DNA of 44,528 bases from Candidatus Chloroploca asiatica (GTDB taxonomy: Bacteria; Chloroflexota; Chloroflexia; Chloroflexales; Chloroflexaceae), in assembly GCF_002532075.1 (NCBI RefSeq), contig NZ_LYXE01000106.1:1-44528 (forward strand). Direction: 5' to 3'. Under the pieces are notes generated by a model. The model was not told where the DNA came from and made no database searches. It worked only from the letters and a program-made list of their open reading frames with translations. Position numbers and translations under genes: made by a program. This document shows, one piece after another, positions 31,902 to 39,992 of this stretch; the stretch's first letter is position 1, and each line of letters starts with the position of its first letter.

Positions 31902-33830
31902 CTACCGATGGGCTAACAGGCGCAAGCCGTTGAGCACAACGATAATCGTACTCCCCTCGTGCCCGACGACGCCAAGGGGCAACGGGATGCCGATGGTGAG
32001 CGTCGCGATGACAAGCACCACGACGACAGTGAGGGCAAAGCTGATATTCTGCCAGACGATGCGCTGGGTGCGTTTACTCAGCTTGACGGCATAGGCAATG
32101 GCACTGAGGTCATCACGCATCAAGACAATATCAGCCGTTTCGAGGGCCGCATCGGTGCCCGCCGCGCCCATCGCAATGCCACTGGCGGCAGCGGCCAGCG
32201 CCGGAGCATCATTGACCCCATCGCCAACCATGGCCGTCGGCCCATAGCGACGGCCCAGATCCTCAACAATGCGCAGCTTATCTTCGGGCATCAGGCTGGC
32301 GTGAACTTCGTCAATGCCGAGACGACGCCCCAACGCTTCAGCGACACGCTCATTGTCCCCGGTGAGCATCACAATGCGTTCGATGCCTGCGGCGCGCAAC
32401 TCAGCCAGTTGCGCGGCAGCATCGGGGCGCTCGCGATCCATCACGGTAATCAGACCCAACCAGCGCCCACCACGGGCTGCCAATAACACCGTGCCACGGC
32501 CTTCGAGCGCCAGACGATCTGCTTCGTCCAGCAATTCCTGGGGCACCGGCAAACCGGCGTGGGCAAAGAGTTTTGGTGCGCCAACGAGGGTCTCTTGACC
32601 CTCCCAGGTCGCACGCACGCCCATGCCCGTCACCGCCTCGAAAGCTTCGGGTTCGTCGGTCTCCAGACCTTGGGCCTCGGCGTATGCAAGGATCGCCCTG
32701 GCGATCGGATGTTCGCTTTGGGCCTCGGCACGGGCCACTGCCGTGAGCAACGCATGCGCTGTTACGCCGGGCTGCGGCAAGATATCGGTCACTTCAGGGC
32801 GACCATAGGTGAGCGTCCCCGTCTTATCAAAGGCAATGACCTTGACGCGACTCAACTCTTCAAGATGGGCACCACCCTTGAAGAGTACCCCTTTGCGCGC
32901 AGCGTTGGCGATGGCACTGAGCAGCGCAGCGGGCACGCTGATCACCAGAGCACACGGCGATGCAACGGTCAGCAAAACCATACCACGATAAAAATTATCG
33001 CTGAAGTTCACCCCAAAGAGCGGTGGCACCAGCAGAATAAAGAGGGCCACAGTTGCAATGACACCCATCGCATACCACTGCTCGGCGCGGTCGAGAAAGC
33101 TCTGCGTTTGCGCCTTGCGGGCCTGGGCATCGCTGACCATGCCAATAATGCGGGCCAGGGTGCTCTCTTCGGCCGTTTTCGCAACCTGCATATCAAGGGC
33201 ACCACTCTGATTGAGCGTACCGGCCAGGATCGTCGCACCGACACCCTTTTGCACCGGCATGGACTCACCGGTGATGGCCGACTCATCGAAATTACCGGTA
33301 CCCTGAATGATCACGCCATCAAGCGGCACCCGATCACCTGGGCGCAGCACAACGAGATCGCCAGGCACAATTGCCTCAAGCGGCACCTCTTCAAGCTCGC
33401 CATCACGCCGGATCGTCACCGTATCAGGGCGCAACTCGAGCAGTGACGAGATCGCGCTGCGGGTGCGATTCATCGCATAGTTCTGTAACACATTGCTCAG
33501 CGAAAAGAGGAAAAGCAGGATCGCCCCCTCGGTCCAGGCGTCCACATAGGCCGCTCCAAGCGCTGCGAGCACCATCAACAGATCGACCTCAATCGTGCGC
33601 TCGCGCAGGGCTTTGATGATCGCAATGACGGCAAAGAAACCACCGACAAAATAGGTAGCCATCCGCACCGTCAAAAGCAGGCCGGGGGCCGCCTCTACGC
33701 GTTCTAGCAGAACACCGACAACAATGCCGACCAGGGTCAATAGAACAAACAATTGTTCAACAAAAGTCGCATCAAACTGAAGACGACGTTCAGGCTTTGT
33801 TTCAGGACGTGAGGTTGATAACGTAATCAT
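31902..33830 (-). CDS. P1B-4-type metal-transporting ATPase (CoaT/CtpD/PfeT-like)
   Basis: The 642-residue protein has the P1B ATPase layout: membrane helices, the TGES actuator motif (ITGESMPV), the ion-site SPC motif (residues 291-293), the phosphorylated Asp335 in DKTGTLT, the SEHPIARA motif and GDGVNDAPAL. The last helix has HEGST (from His624). SPC plus HEG(S/G)T is the signature of subgroup P1B-4, whose members export Co(II), Fe(II), Zn(II) or Cd(II). There is no N-terminal metal-binding domain. AAGGA lies 7 nt before the ATG at 33830. It is 83 nt downstream of a TrmB-type regulator gene and is likely under its control. Confidence 0.92.
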   Translation of the reverse strand: MITLSTSRPETKPERRLQFDATFVEQLFVLLTLVGIVVGVLLERVEAAPGLLLTVRMATYFVGGFFAVIAIIKALRERTIEVDLLMVLAALGAAYVDAWTEGAILLFLFSLSNVLQNYAMNRTRSAISSLLELRPDTVTIRRDGELEEVPLEAIVPGDLVVLRPGDRVPLDGVIIQGTGNFDESAITGESMPVQKGVGATILAGTLNQSGALDMQVAKTAEESTLARIIGMVSDAQARKAQTQSFLDRAEQWYAMGVIATVALFILLVPPLFGVNFSDNFYRGMVLLTVASPCALVISVPAALLSAIANAARKGVLFKGGAHLEELSRVKVIAFDKTGTLTYGRPEVTDILPQPGVTAHALLTAVARAEAQSEHPIARAILAYAEAQGLETDEPEAFEAVTGMGVRATWEGQETLVGAPKLFAHAGLPVPQELLDEADRLALEGRGTVLLAARGGRWLGLITVMDRERPDAAAQLAELRAAGIERIVMLTGDNERVAEALGRRLGIDEVHASLMPEDKLRIVEDLGRRYGPTAMVGDGVNDAPALAAAASGIAMGAAGTDAALETADIVLMRDDLSAIAYAVKLSKRTQRIVWQNISFALTVVVVLVIATLTIGIPLPLGVVGHEGSTIIVVLNGLRLLAHR

Positions 33831-33913
33831 ATGGTGTTCCTTTAGGAGGCGTGTGCCCCCCAACCAGAGGCTACCGTGCAGCGCAACGGGCCGCAGGCCT
33901 GCTGCCCAGCACG

Positions 33914-34693
33914 TTAACGTAACACCTGACGATCTTCAGGTGGCAGCAATTCAAGCAATTCAGGGCCCAGACGAGCAAAAATGCGCTGGGCAAAGAGTTC
34001 CATCCAGATAAACTGACGGGCAATCAAGACCATATTTGGGTTCGTTGTGACGGTGGCCGAGGTGACCATATGACCGCTAGCAATGAGAAATTCACACTCA
34101 TCCGCAACCACAATCAGCGTCTCTTCCATGCGGTGCAATTCAGTTTCCCGTTTGGGATGACGTACCACCTGGCCAAGCTCAAAGGGGGTGTCACCGGTGA
34201 GAATGACCCCCAGCGCAACCCCACGGGCATGAGCATCTTCGAGACGATGGCGCAAAGCTTCGATGTCGGCATCGGTAAAGACAAGCATCAGTTCACGTTT
34301 GGCCCGATCAATGAGATCGCCGGCATAGGCTAGGGCCTCGTTACGCCCACTGAAATTCCAGAGCCGTCCGGTCTTTTCTTGATGGTACAGGGGCAAAAGT
34401 TCGGTACGCAGATTGGCCGCACGCTCACGGGCTTCACGCTCGTAGCGATCCAGCAACAGCGCCGGCGAAACCGGTCGGTACAGCGTTGCCTTCTCCTCTT
34501 CGGATTTGAGCGCCGCCCCACGCGCCTCGAGCCGCCCCAAGGCCTCGTAGACCATCGAACGCGGAACACCCGAGCGCTTGCTGATTTGATAGCCAGTGGC
34601 CGGGTTTTCACTCAGTAGCGCCAGGTAGACTTTCGACTCATATTCAGTCAATCCGAGCGCAGCAAGTTGATCAAGAAGCTGTACAGTTGCCAT
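33914..34693 (-). CDS. TrmB-family transcriptional regulator
   Basis: The 259-residue protein starts with a winged helix-turn-helix (about residues 8-75: LAALGLTEYESKVYLALLSENPATGYQISKRSGVPRSMVYEALGRLEARGA) that is characteristic of TrmB. It is followed by a coiled-coil stretch (RYEREARERAANLRTELLPLY) and a C-terminal PLD-like/TrmB effector domain (about 115-245). TrmB proteins mostly sense sugars in archaea; bacterial members vary. Its own upstream region has a perfect 13-bp inverted repeat overlapping the promoter, so it is likely autoregulated and controls the metal ATPase downstream. Confidence 0.86.
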   Translation of the reverse strand: MATVQLLDQLAALGLTEYESKVYLALLSENPATGYQISKRSGVPRSMVYEALGRLEARGAALKSEEEKATLYRPVSPALLLDRYEREARERAANLRTELLPLYHQEKTGRLWNFSGRNEALAYAGDLIDRAKRELMLVFTDADIEALRHRLEDAHARGVALGVILTGDTPFELGQVVRHPKRETELHRMEETLIVVADECEFLIASGHMVTSATVTTNPNMVLIARQFIWMELFAQRIFARLGPELLELLPPEDRQVLR

Positions 34694-34719
34694 ACCAGAG
34701 ATTCTCTTCTACGTATCTT

Positions 34720-34751
34720 TTTATAGTAGTTCAAATCCGAACTACTATAAA
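34720..34751. promoter_or_regulatory. Perfect 13-bp inverted repeat: likely operator of the TrmB-type regulator
   Basis: TTTATAGTAGTTC (34720-34732), a 6-nt spacer AAATCC, and its complement (34739-34751) sit 27-58 nt before the regulator ATG. The element contains TATAAA in the position of a -10, so a bound protein would block transcription. The core TAGTAGTTC differs from known TrmB sites but has a TACT-type element. Confidence 0.7.
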
Positions 34752-34820
34752 GTCTACACGTTTTTGACGCTTTTGTCAACCCTCAGAGTACAAAACCCCC
34801 TACCGCACAGCCGCTGCAAA

Positions 34821-34829
34821 TGGTATACT
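34821..34829 (+). promoter_or_regulatory. Extended -10 promoter upstream of the small membrane protein
   Basis: TGGTATACT lies 47 nt before the ATG at 34876. The -35 is weak. The same TGG-TATACT occurs in the str operon promoter. Confidence 0.5.
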
Positions 34830-34875
34830 ATGAAAAGATGTGCATGGGGCGATAGCCCCGGAAAGGATTGCTTGT

Positions 34876-34974
34876 ATGCGTAAAAAAGAGCGTCGTGCTA
34901 TTCAGATCGCCAGTGCCCTGGTGATCGGCTTTCTTGCGTTTGTCTTGATCGTGACGGCGGTTGTACCCTATTAG
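34876..34974 (+). CDS. Small single-helix membrane protein (32 aa)
   Basis: The ORF encodes MRKKERRAIQIASALVIGFL and ends in FVLIVTAVVPY. A basic N-terminus (six of the first seven residues after Met charged) precedes one hydrophobic segment, giving an inside-in topology by the positive-inside rule. AAGGA lies 8 nt before the ATG and a promoter-like element lies 47 nt upstream, both supporting a real gene despite its size. It is the first gene of a likely unit with the DCC protein 18 nt downstream. I do not recognise a family. Function unknown; small membrane proteins often act as partners of larger membrane complexes. Confidence 0.65.
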   Translation: MRKKERRAIQIASALVIGFLAFVLIVTAVVPY

Positions 34975-34992
34975 TCTAGAACGTCGTGTTTT

Positions 34993-35397
34993 ATGTCTAC
35001 TCATCAGTATGCGCTGTTGTTTGATGGCAAGTGTCGTATCTGTAGTAGTCAGGTCGAGACCATTGCTGCCTATAACGACGATGGTCTCATCGAATTGCTC
35101 GATATGAATTCGGCTGAGGCGCGTGAGCGCTTTCCACAGGTCACCCCTGAAATGGCGCAACGCGAGCTGCATCTGGTGGCACCTGATGGTACCTTCTATC
35201 AGGGTGCCGACGCGGTGCGTGAAACACTGCTCCGCTTACCATCATTGCGCGGTCTGGGCGAGCTCATGCGCTTGCCCGGTGCAATGTTCCTTGCCCGCCC
35301 ACTCTATGCTTGGGTTGCCGCAAATCGTTATACGATCGGTGGTCGTACCGAAGAGTGTGCCGATGGTACCTGTCAACCCTACCGCTCGCAGAGTTGA
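34993..35397 (+). CDS. DCC-family thiol-disulfide oxidoreductase (DUF393)
   Basis: The 134-residue protein has the DCC motif, LFDGKCRICSSQV (residues about 9-21), with Cys14 and Cys17 forming a CxxC redox pair. The rest (ELLDMNSAEARERFPQVTPE, MAQRELHLVAPDGTFYQGADAVRETLLRLP) matches DUF393, a thioredoxin-like family with a predicted disulfide oxidoreductase role. An extra CADGTC near the C-terminus could form a second disulfide. It sits 18 nt after the small membrane protein gene and 9 nt before another membrane protein gene. Substrate unknown. Confidence 0.88.
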   Translation: MSTHQYALLFDGKCRICSSQVETIAAYNDDGLIELLDMNSAEARERFPQVTPEMAQRELHLVAPDGTFYQGADAVRETLLRLPSLRGLGELMRLPGAMFLARPLYAWVAANRYTIGGRTEECADGTCQPYRSQS

Positions 35398-35406
35398 AGT
35401 GAGACT

Positions 35407-35703
35407 ATGCGCGTTGTGGTTGTCTCACTGGTACTGTTGCTTGTGATGCTCGTTGCTGGTTCGTCAGGCTACGAACGGGTTGCGCTCGCTGCGCTACCCC
35501 TGTTTGTGCCTGACCAGTGCGTGCATACCTGTCAACCCTTCTTTGAACCCGAACCAACCCCCAACGATGGTGAATACGAGCCAAAACCACTTGGCTATGG
35601 AGTGGTTCTGGCGCTAGCCTGTCTCTTTGGGTTGTCAATCGTCGCCCTCACCGGCGGAATCGCCATGAAACGTCGGTTTGATGCGATAAGCCCCGATGAA
35701 TAG
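35407..35703 (+). CDS. Small membrane protein, unknown function
   Basis: The 98-residue protein has an N-terminal hydrophobic segment (residues about 2-35, possibly a signal anchor), a short exposed stretch with two cysteines (DQCVHTCQPFFEPEPTP), and a C-terminal helix (GVVLALACLFGLSIVALTGGIAM, about 65-87) ending in a charged tail. The exported Cys pair next to the DCC oxidoreductase gene, 9 nt upstream, suggests a redox relationship, but this is only a guess. No family recognised. Confidence 0.65.
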   Translation: MRVVVVSLVLLLVMLVAGSSGYERVALAALPLFVPDQCVHTCQPFFEPEPTPNDGEYEPKPLGYGVVLALACLFGLSIVALTGGIAMKRRFDAISPDE

Positions 35704-35725
35704 TGCGAATCTGAGCAAATCTCCC

Positions 35726-35755
35726 TTGCCAGACATGGCAAAACTGGTGCATAAT
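35726..35755 (+). promoter_or_regulatory. Promoter with an internal palindrome before the 85-aa protein
   Basis: TTGCCA (35726-35731), an 18-nt spacer and CATAAT (35750-35755) form a good promoter. The -35 also forms a palindrome TTGCCA-GACA-TGGCAA (35726-35741) that could bind a regulator. The leader to 35857 is about 95 nt. Confidence 0.55.
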
Positions 35756-35856
35756 AGGAACAGAGGCTGGTCAAAAGATGTGCGTTAGCGTGCATTTGCT
35801 GTGCAAGCACTATCTGTACACCAACAAGGTAGATTTGCGAAAGAGGAGCTCGTCGT

Positions 35857-36114
35857 ATGCCTACGCTATTGCACTTGGTGATGACTGGTGTCTGGGGGAT
35901 GACGCTTATCATCCATACACGGCGTCTGTGGCGCCTTGCCTGTGTTGAGCAGTTGCGTCATTGGGAAGACGAGCAGCGCCTCCGCACGGGGTGGAACCGT
36001 ATCTGGTGGTGGCTCGGTCAGGACGAGTTCTGGAATGAGGTACGCTCGGATTGCCTCAAGGCAATTGAAATTACGCTCATGATTTTTCTGCTTGCGTGGG
36101 GTATGAGTCAATAG
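35857..36114 (+). CDS. Small membrane protein, unknown function
   Basis: The 85-residue protein has an N-terminal hydrophobic segment (HLVMTGVWGMTLIIHT), a charged, Trp-rich middle (RTGWNRIWWWLGQDEFWNE) that looks amphipathic, and a C-terminal helix (IEITLMIFLLAWGM). GAGGAG lies 8 nt before the ATG. The downstream gene overlaps its end by 19 nt, so the two are probably translated together. No family recognised. Confidence 0.65.
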   Translation: MPTLLHLVMTGVWGMTLIIHTRRLWRLACVEQLRHWEDEQRLRTGWNRIWWWLGQDEFWNEVRSDCLKAIEITLMIFLLAWGMSQ

Positions 36115-36509
36115 AAGCTTTTTTGACATCTGACCGTGGGGTGCAGTGGATTGCAGTCGCAATTGGCTGGATGGTTGATTTTTCCCTGCGTATTTTGCTT
36201 CAGGTGAGCCTCTTCTGGTTTGGGTTGACGGCTTTTTTTCGTGAACCCGAGATGACCAATCCCATTCATCTGGTGATTCTTGGGCTCGTGTTGCTCTCGA
36301 CGGCCATTGGCGGTTTTGTTGCCGCCCGGGTTGCCGAACGCTCTGAGGCACTGCACGGGATGCTCGTTGGTCTCGTCGGTATTCTGGCCGTCGCAGCAAC
36401 CAGTATCGGGCTCCAACCGACACCGCTCATCTTCATTGTTGCCCAGATTCTCAGTGTGGGAACGGCAACCCTCGGTGGTCTGCTGGCGTGCCGTTTTCGC
36501 TTACCCTAA
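36096..36509 (+). CDS. Four-helix membrane protein (TIGR04086-like)
   Basis: The 137-residue protein has about four helices. The central segment GLVLLSTAIGGFVAARVAERSEALHGMLVGLVGILAVAA has the G-x-x-AAR...HG-x-LVG pattern of the TIGR04086/YndM-like family, whose function is unknown. The GTG start at 36096 overlaps the preceding gene by 19 nt. No clear ribosome-binding site is seen, so the start is uncertain; translational coupling is plausible. A later ATG (about residue 26) would cut into the first helix. Confidence 0.6.
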   Translation: MGYESIEAFLTSDRGVQWIAVAIGWMVDFSLRILLQVSLFWFGLTAFFREPEMTNPIHLVILGLVLLSTAIGGFVAARVAERSEALHGMLVGLVGILAVAATSIGLQPTPLIFIVAQILSVGTATLGGLLACRFRLP

Positions 36510-36530
36510 ATCACCAGGAGAGAAAGACCG

Positions 36531-36734
36531 ATGCCCTATGTCCATATCAAAATCACCCGCGAAGGGGCGACCGCTGAGCAGAAGGCTGAGTTGATCCGCC
36601 GCTCTACCCAGATGCTGAGTGAGGTGCTCGGCAAGAATCCGGCGACGACCTTTGTGATTATCGAAGAGGTCGAGACGGATAACTGGGGTATCGCCGGGGA
36701 AAGTGTGACGGTTCGCCGTCAGCGCGGCTCATAA
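36531..36734 (+). CDS. 4-oxalocrotonate tautomerase family protein
   Basis: The 67-residue protein starts with MPYVHIKITREG, so the processed N-terminal Pro1 can serve as the general base of the tautomerase superfamily. The remaining KAELIRRSTQMLSEVLGKNPATTFVIIEEV matches the short 4-OT family, which acts as a hexamer on keto-enol isomers of aromatic degradation products. Its exact substrate cannot be set from sequence. It ends in a tail-to-tail overlap with the convergent rluA-like gene. Confidence 0.9.
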   Translation: MPYVHIKITREGATAEQKAELIRRSTQMLSEVLGKNPATTFVIIEEVETDNWGIAGESVTVRRQRGS

Positions 36735-37688
36735 GGCCGCACGCTCAACCCAGTCGCGCAGATCCTCGGGCAAGGGGCAGTTCAGTTGGAGTGGTTCGTG
36801 TGTCACCGGGTGCGTCAGGCTGAGTATGCCGGCATGCAGAAGATGTCGTTTAATTGGCACCCCGGAAACCTCGTTCGGCCCACCATAGGTGGCGTCGCCG
36901 AGGATCGGATGCCCCAGATGCGCCAGGTGAAGCCGAATCTGATGCGTGCGCCCGGTGTGCAGTTCAGCCTCGATCAGCGCGTAGTCACCGTACCTGTGCA
37001 GGCACTTGAAACTAGTCTGTGCTCCTTTGATGCGCCCGCCACCTTGCGGTAACGTCTGACCAATCTCATCTTCCCCATAGAGACGCCAGCGCCCGTGCGC
37101 TGACCGTCCGTGGCCTGTCGTCAGAGAGCAATGCATCCAATCGGGGCTGCCAGCACATACCGCCAGATAGCGTTTGATCACGCTACGCCCAGCAAATGCA
37201 TCATGCAGCGCACGATTGATGCCGGCGTCGCGACTAAAGAGCAGCAACCCCGAGGTGTCGCGGTCAAGTCGGTGCGCCGGATGCAAGACGAGGTCTGTAC
37301 CGTCGCGCGCCATGAGGTAGGTTTTCAGCGCAACCCATACATTGCCAAACCGATCCCACGGGGTTTCGATGGTGTACCAGCCAACCGCTTTATTGAGCAC
37401 AACCAGCCAGCGATCTTCGTACACAAGATCAGCCGCCGTCACGACCGGCTCGGCATAGATACCGTTCGGAGGCAGGCGTATCGTCACCTGATCCCCAGGT
37501 TCCAGCGTCAAATCCAACGCCAGAACCCGTCGCCAGTTCACCCAAACCCCGCCACGTTCCAGCGCTGTTGTCCCCACTGTGCCAGCCATAGATGCGACAA
37601 GTTCGGCGAGAGGCACCGCACTCTCACCTTCACTGACCGTATGCATGATAATGGAGGGCAATGCCGCTGGATCAGGCCCACTGCTCAC
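36729..37688 (-). CDS. RluA-family pseudouridine synthase
   Basis: The 319-residue protein has the RluA catalytic core: the motif HPAHRLDRDTSGLLLFS with the catalytic Asp in HRLDRDTSG, ELHTGRTHQIRLHLAHLGHPILGD and the C-terminal LLHAGILSLTHPVT. It isomerises uridine to pseudouridine in rRNA or tRNA. An N-terminal stretch (about residues 1-90) with VWVNWRRVLALDLTLEPGDQV resembles an S4 RNA-binding domain. The GTG start overlaps the lutC stop (GTGA), so translation is coupled, though the function is not related. The end overlaps the convergent 4-OT gene by 6 nt. An internal ATG at 37646 is an alternative start. Confidence 0.87.
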   Translation of the reverse strand: MSSGPDPAALPSIIMHTVSEGESAVPLAELVASMAGTVGTTALERGGVWVNWRRVLALDLTLEPGDQVTIRLPPNGIYAEPVVTAADLVYEDRWLVVLNKAVGWYTIETPWDRFGNVWVALKTYLMARDGTDLVLHPAHRLDRDTSGLLLFSRDAGINRALHDAFAGRSVIKRYLAVCAGSPDWMHCSLTTGHGRSAHGRWRLYGEDEIGQTLPQGGGRIKGAQTSFKCLHRYGDYALIEAELHTGRTHQIRLHLAHLGHPILGDATYGGPNEVSGVPIKRHLLHAGILSLTHPVTHEPLQLNCPLPEDLRDWVERAAL

Positions 37689-38383
37689 GGGGTCTGCACA
37701 AGCACAACGTGGAGTTCGGGCGGCCCGTGAATGCCCAACGAGAGCGTCATCTCAATATCAGCCGTGCGCGAGGGACCACTGATAAAGGTCAGATTACTGG
37801 TGGCATCAAAGAGTGTTCCAGCATAGCGTTCACGCAAGCGAGTCATCGCCTCACCGAGCCCTCGGACGATCTGGTCGCTCCGGATAACTGCAATGTGCGT
37901 CGGGGCCAGCAACGAGGCCAGCCGTGGGCGGCCCGGCCCGTGGTAGAGCACCAGGCTGCCACTCTCGGCGATCGCAAACTCGGCCCCCGAAAGACAGACC
38001 GGGGCCGGTTCGAGCACCTGCAACTGCGCCTTCCGCGCCTCGTCGCGCACCACCGGATCGAGCACCTGCACGCCACGTTCAGCCAACAGTGTATCAAGAC
38101 CGGGGAGCCCAATCTGCGCACGATCCCAGGCGACTGCCATCGTGGCCTTGCGCGCCTCAAGCAGCGTCGCAATGGTTTCGAGGGCCTCTTCATCATCAGC
38201 AACCTGATATACGCGGCCCTCCAGTTTCGTCAATTCGGCGGCAAACTGGGCCGCCAGATCATCGGCGGGAGGCAACACAAACGGTGGTGGCGTATGCGGG
38301 GCCTTCTGCGCCTCCGCCTCAAGCCAAGCCCGGTTCGAAGCAAGACTCGTCCGTAACGTTGCTAAGATCTGTTCACGACTCAT
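37685..38383 (-). CDS. lutC: Lactate utilization protein C (LUD domain)
   Basis: The 232-residue protein has the LUD/LutC fold, with PAPVCLSGAEFAIAESGSLVLYHGPGRPRLASLLAPTHIAV and the C-terminal NLTFISGPSRTADIEMTLSLGIHGPPELHVVLV, which are typical. LutC works with LutA and LutB in oxidation of L-lactate to pyruvate. The ATG at 38383 overlaps the lutB stop (ATGA), so the start is well supported. AAAGG lies upstream inside lutB. The next gene overlaps its end. lutA is not in the window. Confidence 0.9.
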   Translation of the reverse strand: MSREQILATLRTSLASNRAWLEAEAQKAPHTPPPFVLPPADDLAAQFAAELTKLEGRVYQVADDEEALETIATLLEARKATMAVAWDRAQIGLPGLDTLLAERGVQVLDPVVRDEARKAQLQVLEPAPVCLSGAEFAIAESGSLVLYHGPGRPRLASLLAPTHIAVIRSDQIVRGLGEAMTRLRERYAGTLFDATSNLTFISGPSRTADIEMTLSLGIHGPPELHVVLVQTP

Positions 38384-39804
38384 TGCGTACGCCCTTTCTT
38401 CTGGCGTTCTTCCCACCATTCGCTAAAGCTCTGCGAGCCATGGGGTTGCGGGAAATCGCGCCCATGCGTCCAGAGGTGCAAGGGAGGCGGGAGATGACGA
38501 ATCCGCCCTTTGCGCCCGATGAGGCGTGAACCGAGGCGAGCAGCACGGCCACCAGCGCGATAGACCAGCGGATTCTTCATCATAAGCGCGTAGCTCTTGA
38601 TACCTGCCGTTTCTACCGGATGGGCCTTGCCTGCCTTGACGGCATCGGCGCGCAGGCGTAGCAGCATATCGGGGATCGCAATCCCAACGGGACAGACCTC
38701 CTGGCAGGCTCCGCAGAGCGAACTCGCCTGAGGCAAAAGGTAGGCATCGGGCAGATCGGGCTGAAGGAGCGGGGTAAGGATCGCCCCAATGGGGCCTGAA
38801 TAGACACCGCCATACGCATGACCACCGATCGCCTGATAGACCGGACAAGCATTGAGGCAGGCCCCACAGCGAATGCACATCAACGACTCGACATACTGCC
38901 CGCCCAGGATGCGCGAGCGACCATTGTCGAGCAACACCAGGTGAAACTCTTCGGGGCCATCGGCCTCGTCGGGACGAGCCGGGCCGCTGATGATGCTCGT
39001 ATAGACACTCATTTTCTGGCCGGTGGCCGAACGAGCCAACACCTGAAGCATCACCGCCAAATCATCAAACCGCTCGACAATGCGCTCGATGCCCATAATC
39101 GCCACATGGATGCGCGGCACCGTCGTCGAGAGGCGGGCATTGCCCTCGTTCTCAACAATTGCGATGGCACCCTCTTCGGCGACACCAAAATTGACCCCGC
39201 TAATGCCCATTTCAGCCTGGAGAAACCGTTGCCTCAGCGCCGTCCGGGCGGCGCGGATCATCGGCGGCACTTCGGTCGTCGGTGTCATCCCGAGGTGCTC
39301 TTCGAAGAGCGCGCTTACCTGTTCACGAGTCTTATGAATCGCGGGGGCAATAATATGCGACGGCGTTTCGCCGGCAAGCTGAATAATATACTCGCCGAGA
39401 TCAGTTTCGACCACCTCAAAGCCAGCGTGTTCGAGGGCATGGTTGAGGTGAATCTCCTCCGAAGCCATCGACTTGGATTTGACGATGCTCTTGACCCCAC
39501 GGTCGCGGGCAAGATCGACAATATAGCGGCGGGCGGCTTCGCCATCAGCAGCCCAGCAGACCTTGCCACCACGGGCCTCGACCTGATCGGCCAGACGTAC
39601 CAACAACGCATCGAGTTTACTCAACGCATTGGCCCGTAACGCCCGCGCCTGACGGCGTAGCCCATCAGCATCTTCAAGCGCATCAATCGCCCCGGCTCGA
39701 TTGCCCACAAACCGTGTGGTTGCCCGCTCCAGCGCCGTCTTCAAGGTCTCGTCATGCAGCGCCGTATCAACCCTGTCGTGAAAATGAAGCGTCTGGGTAG
39801 CCAT
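38380..39804 (-). CDS. lutB: Lactate utilization Fe-S protein B
   Basis: The 474-residue protein has an N-terminal LUD domain (KSIVKSKSMASEEIHLNHALEHAGFEVVETDLGEYIIQL, GVNFGVAEEGAIAIVENEGNARLST) and a C-terminal 4Fe-4S dicluster with CIRCGACLNACPVY and CGACQEVCPVGIAIP. This is the standard LutB layout. It passes electrons from lactate oxidation. LutA, normally encoded next to it, is absent from both sides, so it must lie elsewhere or be replaced. The divergent gap to the histidine kinase gene is about 190 nt. Confidence 0.92.
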   Translation of the reverse strand: MATQTLHFHDRVDTALHDETLKTALERATTRFVGNRAGAIDALEDADGLRRQARALRANALSKLDALLVRLADQVEARGGKVCWAADGEAARRYIVDLARDRGVKSIVKSKSMASEEIHLNHALEHAGFEVVETDLGEYIIQLAGETPSHIIAPAIHKTREQVSALFEEHLGMTPTTEVPPMIRAARTALRQRFLQAEMGISGVNFGVAEEGAIAIVENEGNARLSTTVPRIHVAIMGIERIVERFDDLAVMLQVLARSATGQKMSVYTSIISGPARPDEADGPEEFHLVLLDNGRSRILGGQYVESLMCIRCGACLNACPVYQAIGGHAYGGVYSGPIGAILTPLLQPDLPDAYLLPQASSLCGACQEVCPVGIAIPDMLLRLRADAVKAGKAHPVETAGIKSYALMMKNPLVYRAGGRAARLGSRLIGRKGRIRHLPPPLHLWTHGRDFPQPHGSQSFSEWWEERQKKGRTQ

Positions 39805-39940
39805 AGCATGAATTCTAGTGGATTGCTACCACGAAGATGCAGTTGTCATGCGATCAGGTCAGGTAGATGTCATACGAACACGACCTGGAGCGATCTCCCG
39901 CAACATCATCGTAGCGACCCGATAGCTATTGAATGAGGAA

Positions 39941-39970
39941 TTGGCTATAGTGTACCATAAAAGGTACAAT
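39941..39970 (+). promoter_or_regulatory. Promoter of the histidine kinase-response regulator operon, with inverted repeat
   Basis: TTGGCT (39941-39946), an 18-nt spacer and TACAAT (39965-39970) form a promoter. The inverted repeat TGTACC-ATAAAA-GGTACA (39951-39968) covers the -10, so a repressor could sit here. AAAGGAG precedes the ATG at 39993. Confidence 0.55.
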
Positions 39971-39992
39971 AGAGAGCGAAAGGAGCACAAAG

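Noticed and set aside
39844-39873. Repeated TGTCAT upstream of the histidine kinase as a PhoB-type box
   Set aside because: The two copies are 24 bp apart, not the 11 or 22 expected, and they do not resemble the 11-bp repeats found downstream.
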